From positions 186,001-250,000 of the forward strand of contig OZ250151.1 in the NCBI GenBank assembly GCA_965237725.1: a DNA stretch of 64,000 bases. The letters run 5' to 3'. The DNA is from G965237725 sp965237725 (GTDB taxonomy: Bacteria > Pseudomonadota > Gammaproteobacteria > Arenicellales > Poriferihabitantaceae). Under the pieces are notes generated by a model that made no database searches, was not told where the DNA came from, and saw only the letters and a program-made list of their open reading frames with translations. The position numbers and the translations under genes are program-made. Shown here in pieces: positions 61,938-64,000 of this stretch. Each line of letters opens with the position of its first letter. The first letter of the stretch is position 1.

Positions 61938-62443
61938 CTTTTATTAACTTCTTTTTGTAACTCTGCGTCCTTGGCGAAAATTGCCTGGGCATTTTCTTCT
62001 CTTTCAGCGGCAAGCGCTTTGGTAATATCCTGGTTTGAAACCGCCAGTATTTGTGCCGCCAGGTAGCCTGCGTTTTTTGCGCCGGCCTTTCCTATGGCCA
62101 CACAGGCCACGGGTATACCACCGGGCATTTGCACTGTTGACAATAACGCATCCTGCCCGTTTAAGGGTCCGCCGTCCATTGGAACACCAATCACAGGCTT
62201 TGTTGTCAAACCCGCCACAGTGCCGGCAAGGTGTGCTGCAAGCCCTGCAGCTGCAATAAATACACAGCAACCCCGATGCTCTGCATCTTTCACATATTCG
62301 TGGGTCGCATGGGGGGTACGGTGAGCAGAGGTAATTTTGGTTTCCCAGGGCACATTGAGCTTGTCAAGAATCTGGAAAGTTGCATTCATGGTCGGCAAAT
62401 CCGAATCGGATCCCATTAATATCGCGACAAATGGTTTAGGCAT
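61934..62443 (-). CDS. purE: 5-(carboxyamino)imidazole ribonucleotide mutase PurE
   Basis: Purine biosynthesis mutase N5-CAIR to CAIR. 169 residues, class I PurE: ILMGSDSDLPTM, SAHRTPHATHEYVKDAE (catalytic His), VFIAAAGLAAHLAGTVAG, PVIGVPMDGGPLNGQDALLSTVQMPGGIPVA (divided here; substrate loop) are conserved. No purK follows; purD is about 480 bases upstream with the VanZ gene between. Confidence 0.97.
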   Translation of the reverse strand: MPKPFVAILMGSDSDLPTMNATFQILDKLNVPWETKITSAHRTPHATHEYVKDAEHRGCCVFIAAAGLAAHLAGTVAGLTTKPVIGVPMDGGPLNGQDALLSTVQMPGGIPVACVAIGKAGAKNAGYLAAQILAVSNQDITKALAAEREENAQAIFAKDAELQKEVNKS

Positions 62444-62514
62444 AATAATAAATATATCTTGGAAATTAGTTGTTAATTTTCAGCAAATTTGGGGTATTTT
62501 AAATCAAAATTTAA

Positions 62515-62865
62515 TCAATTGATTGTATTTGCTACACGTCTCGAGAATAAGAATGCGATGATCAATCCCAGGATATCAGCAATCCAGTCTGCAATTGAGA
62601 AAAATCGTCCGGGCACAAAATGTTGTACACATTCAATCAAGATTCCATATCCCCCCAGAGCAAGTAATAATCGATTATAGATCGTAGATTCTGTCCAGCC
62701 GATAATCGCAACGGTTCCAAGGACAAGAAATACCAGGAAATGTCCCAGTTTATCGTTAATTAATTTTACTGCGTCAACAGGATTTGGTGAACAAGCCTGC
62801 CAGAACACCAAAATTAGTGCCACGCCCCAGGTAAATCGGACAGCCTTGCTGTTGGTAATCTTCAA
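62515..62865 (-). CDS. VanZ-like membrane protein
   Basis: A 116-residue integral membrane protein with four predicted helices. NDKLGHFLVFLVLGTVAI and GIL-IECVQHFVPGRFFSIADWIADILG match the VanZ-like family (D-K-x-x-H, E-x-x-Q, R-x-x-x-x-D-x-x-A-D motifs). Members have no defined function outside teicoplanin resistance. It is between purD and purE on the same strand. Confidence 0.88.
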   Translation of the reverse strand: MKITNSKAVRFTWGVALILVFWQACSPNPVDAVKLINDKLGHFLVFLVLGTVAIIGWTESTIYNRLLLALGGYGILIECVQHFVPGRFFSIADWIADILGLIIAFLFSRRVANTIN

Positions 62866-62924
62866 AGTAAATTTAATAATCGTGTTAATTTATTGTGTTT
62901 ATTAATTAAGGCAGTGCTATTGAG

Positions 62925-64000
62925 TTATTTCGAATCCGCTATGCGCTCAATACCCCGATACCCAATATCATTTCTACACCAGCTGCCCGACCAGGAAATG
63001 TTACTACCAAGATCATATGCACGTTGTTGCGCATCAGCTAAGTTGTCACCCAGTGCAGTGGCGCATAATACCCGTCCACCGGAAGTGACAACACAGTTGT
63101 TTACCATTTTTGTGCCGGCATGGAATATCTTGACATCGTTGTCAATTTCACAATCCAGCCCGCCGATCTCATGGCCGCTTTCATAATCATCAGGATATCC
63201 CCTGGATGCGATAACCACCCCCAGAGACGGCCGGGGATCCCAGTTAATTTCCTGGCGGTCCAAAGTCCCCTCTATGCTAGCCATACACAAATTTACAAGA
63301 TCGGTTTGCAATCGCATCATTATAGGTTGGGTTTCAGGATCACCAAATCGACAGTTGTATTCCAGCACCCTGGGCTCTCCTAGAGTATCGATCATAACCC
63401 CAGCATATAAAAACCCGGTGTAGGGTATGCCTTCGGCAATTAATCCATTTACCGTGGGTCTCATGATCTGGTCCATAATTTTGCTATGCATGATGTCGTC
63501 CACAATGGGTGCAGGTGAATACGCACCCATACCCCCTGTGTTCGGGCCAGTATCGCCATTGTGTGCTGCCTTGTGATCCTGACTTGATGCCAGAGGCAGA
63601 ATATTTTTGCCATCTACCATACAAATAAAACTGGCTTCTTCCCCTTGCAGAAATTCTTCAATCACAACCCTGTGCCCTGCCTCACCAAATCGGTTGCCGG
63701 ACAACATATCTGTAATGGCATCAACACCGTCTTTTCTGGTCTGGGCAATAATCACGCCTTTACCTGCCGCCAACCCATCGGCCTTAATAACTGAGGGTAA
63801 TTCAAGGGAATCGAAATAATTTATAGCCTGATCTTGTTCTGTAAAACTTTCATAGGCGGCGGTGGGTATGGCATGTTTGACCAGAAATTCCTTGGTAAAT
63901 GTTTTGGAGCCTTCAAGTTGAGCAGCTGCTTTTGATGGCCCAAAGCATTTTAAATTTTTCTCAGCAAAACGATCACAAATTCCCAATACCAATGGTTCTT
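62925..64000 (-). CDS. purD: Phosphoribosylamine-glycine ligase PurD (N-terminus outside window)
   Basis: ATP-grasp enzyme of purine synthesis. The frame runs off the right edge: codons before the first possible start encode E-P-L, so the apparent TTG start at 63992 is internal. The visible 358 residues contain FGPSKAAAQLEGSKTFTKEF, SVIKADGLAAGKGVI, EASFICMVDG, AAHNGDTGPNTGGMGAYSP, GVMIDTLGEPRVLEYNCRFGDPETQ and the C-terminal GGRVLCATALGDNLADAQQRAY. The full enzyme is about 425-430 residues, so roughly 70 residues are missing. Confidence 0.96.
   Translation of the reverse strand, partial: EPLVLGICDRFAEKNLKCFGPSKAAAQLEGSKTFTKEFLVKHAIPTAAYESFTEQDQAINYFDSLELPSVIKADGLAAGKGVIIAQTRKDGVDAITDMLSGNRFGEAGHRVVIEEFLQGEEASFICMVDGKNILPLASSQDHKAAHNGDTGPNTGGMGAYSPAPIVDDIMHSKIMDQIMRPTVNGLIAEGIPYTGFLYAGVMIDTLGEPRVLEYNCRFGDPETQPIMMRLQTDLVNLCMASIEGTLDRQEINWDPRPSLGVVIASRGYPDDYESGHEIGGLDCEIDNDVKIFHAGTKMVNNCVVTSGGRVLCATALGDNLADAQQRAYDLGSNISWSGSWCRNDIGYRGIERIADSK

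Noticed and set aside
1..64000. Search for CRISPR arrays, IS elements, tRNA/rRNA genes, phage or defence systems
   Set aside because: No regularly spaced repeats, transposase motifs, tRNA T-loop/acceptor patterns or recognisable defence proteins were found by reading; a program such as tRNAscan could still find a missed tRNA.

Overview
The window looks like a chromosomal segment of a marine-type gammaproteobacterium with moderate G+C content. The housekeeping genes (mutS-fdxA, trmJ-suhB, yggX, waaA, hemF, tsaC-purE, purD, pepN, typA, pyk) are of gammaproteobacterial type. The accessory content is a C1/osmolyte programme better known from marine alphaproteobacteria: a DmdA-like DMSP demethylase, a serine-cycle operon (mcl-mtkA-mtkB), formate-THF ligase, an FDH1-type NAD formate dehydrogenase, and relatives of all four ectoine/hydroxyectoine utilisation proteins EutA-D. 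The genus is not recognisable by eye. No tRNA, rRNA, CRISPR array, IS element or prophage was seen.

Layout. 0-7.4 kb: tail of a YHS-domain gene, a short-repeat cluster, a GNAT enzyme, the DmdA-like gene divergent from an acyl-CoA synthetase, a 3-hydroxyacyl-CoA dehydrogenase, an FMN 2-hydroxy-acid dehydrogenase and a CsgG-like secreted protein. 7.6-14.7 kb: typA, a pseudokinase-like membrane protein, an ATP-grasp enzyme, yggX, a second repeat cluster, a 56-residue membrane protein and an SGNH hydrolase. 14.8-24.4 kb: the eutD/eutA-like pair, an EamA permease, a HisA-like paralogue, mtkB-mtkA-mcl, then divergent eutB-eutC. 24.7-34.1 kb: an outer-membrane barrel, fhs, fdhA-fdhB and sucD-sucC. 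34.4-41.6 kb: a decaying zone with a methyltransferase remnant, a glycosyltransferase, a divergent Amt transporter with two small followers, an SDR interrupted by a stop codon, an intact Baeyer-Villiger monooxygenase and a frameshifted sulfotransferase. 41.6-49.7 kb: pyk, a Rieske ferredoxin/oxygenase/2-hydroxyacid dehydrogenase cluster, a sulfotransferase, a Cys/Met-lyase and two GNAT enzymes. 49.7-64 kb: core genes, ending inside purD.

How it could work together (inference): methyl groups removed from an osmolyte onto tetrahydrofolate by the DmdA-like enzyme would pass through folate intermediates. Fhs interconverts formyl-THF and formate. Formate is oxidised to CO2 with NADH production by FdhAB. 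MtkAB activates malate to malyl-CoA, which Mcl splits to acetyl-CoA and glyoxylate. The EutB/EutC pair, whose superfamilies also contain the beta-hydroxyaspartate-cycle enzymes BhcB and BhcD, starts directly opposite mcl and suggests a link between hydroxyectoine or beta-hydroxyaspartate chemistry and the glyoxylate/C1 pool. Other serine-cycle steps are not in this window.
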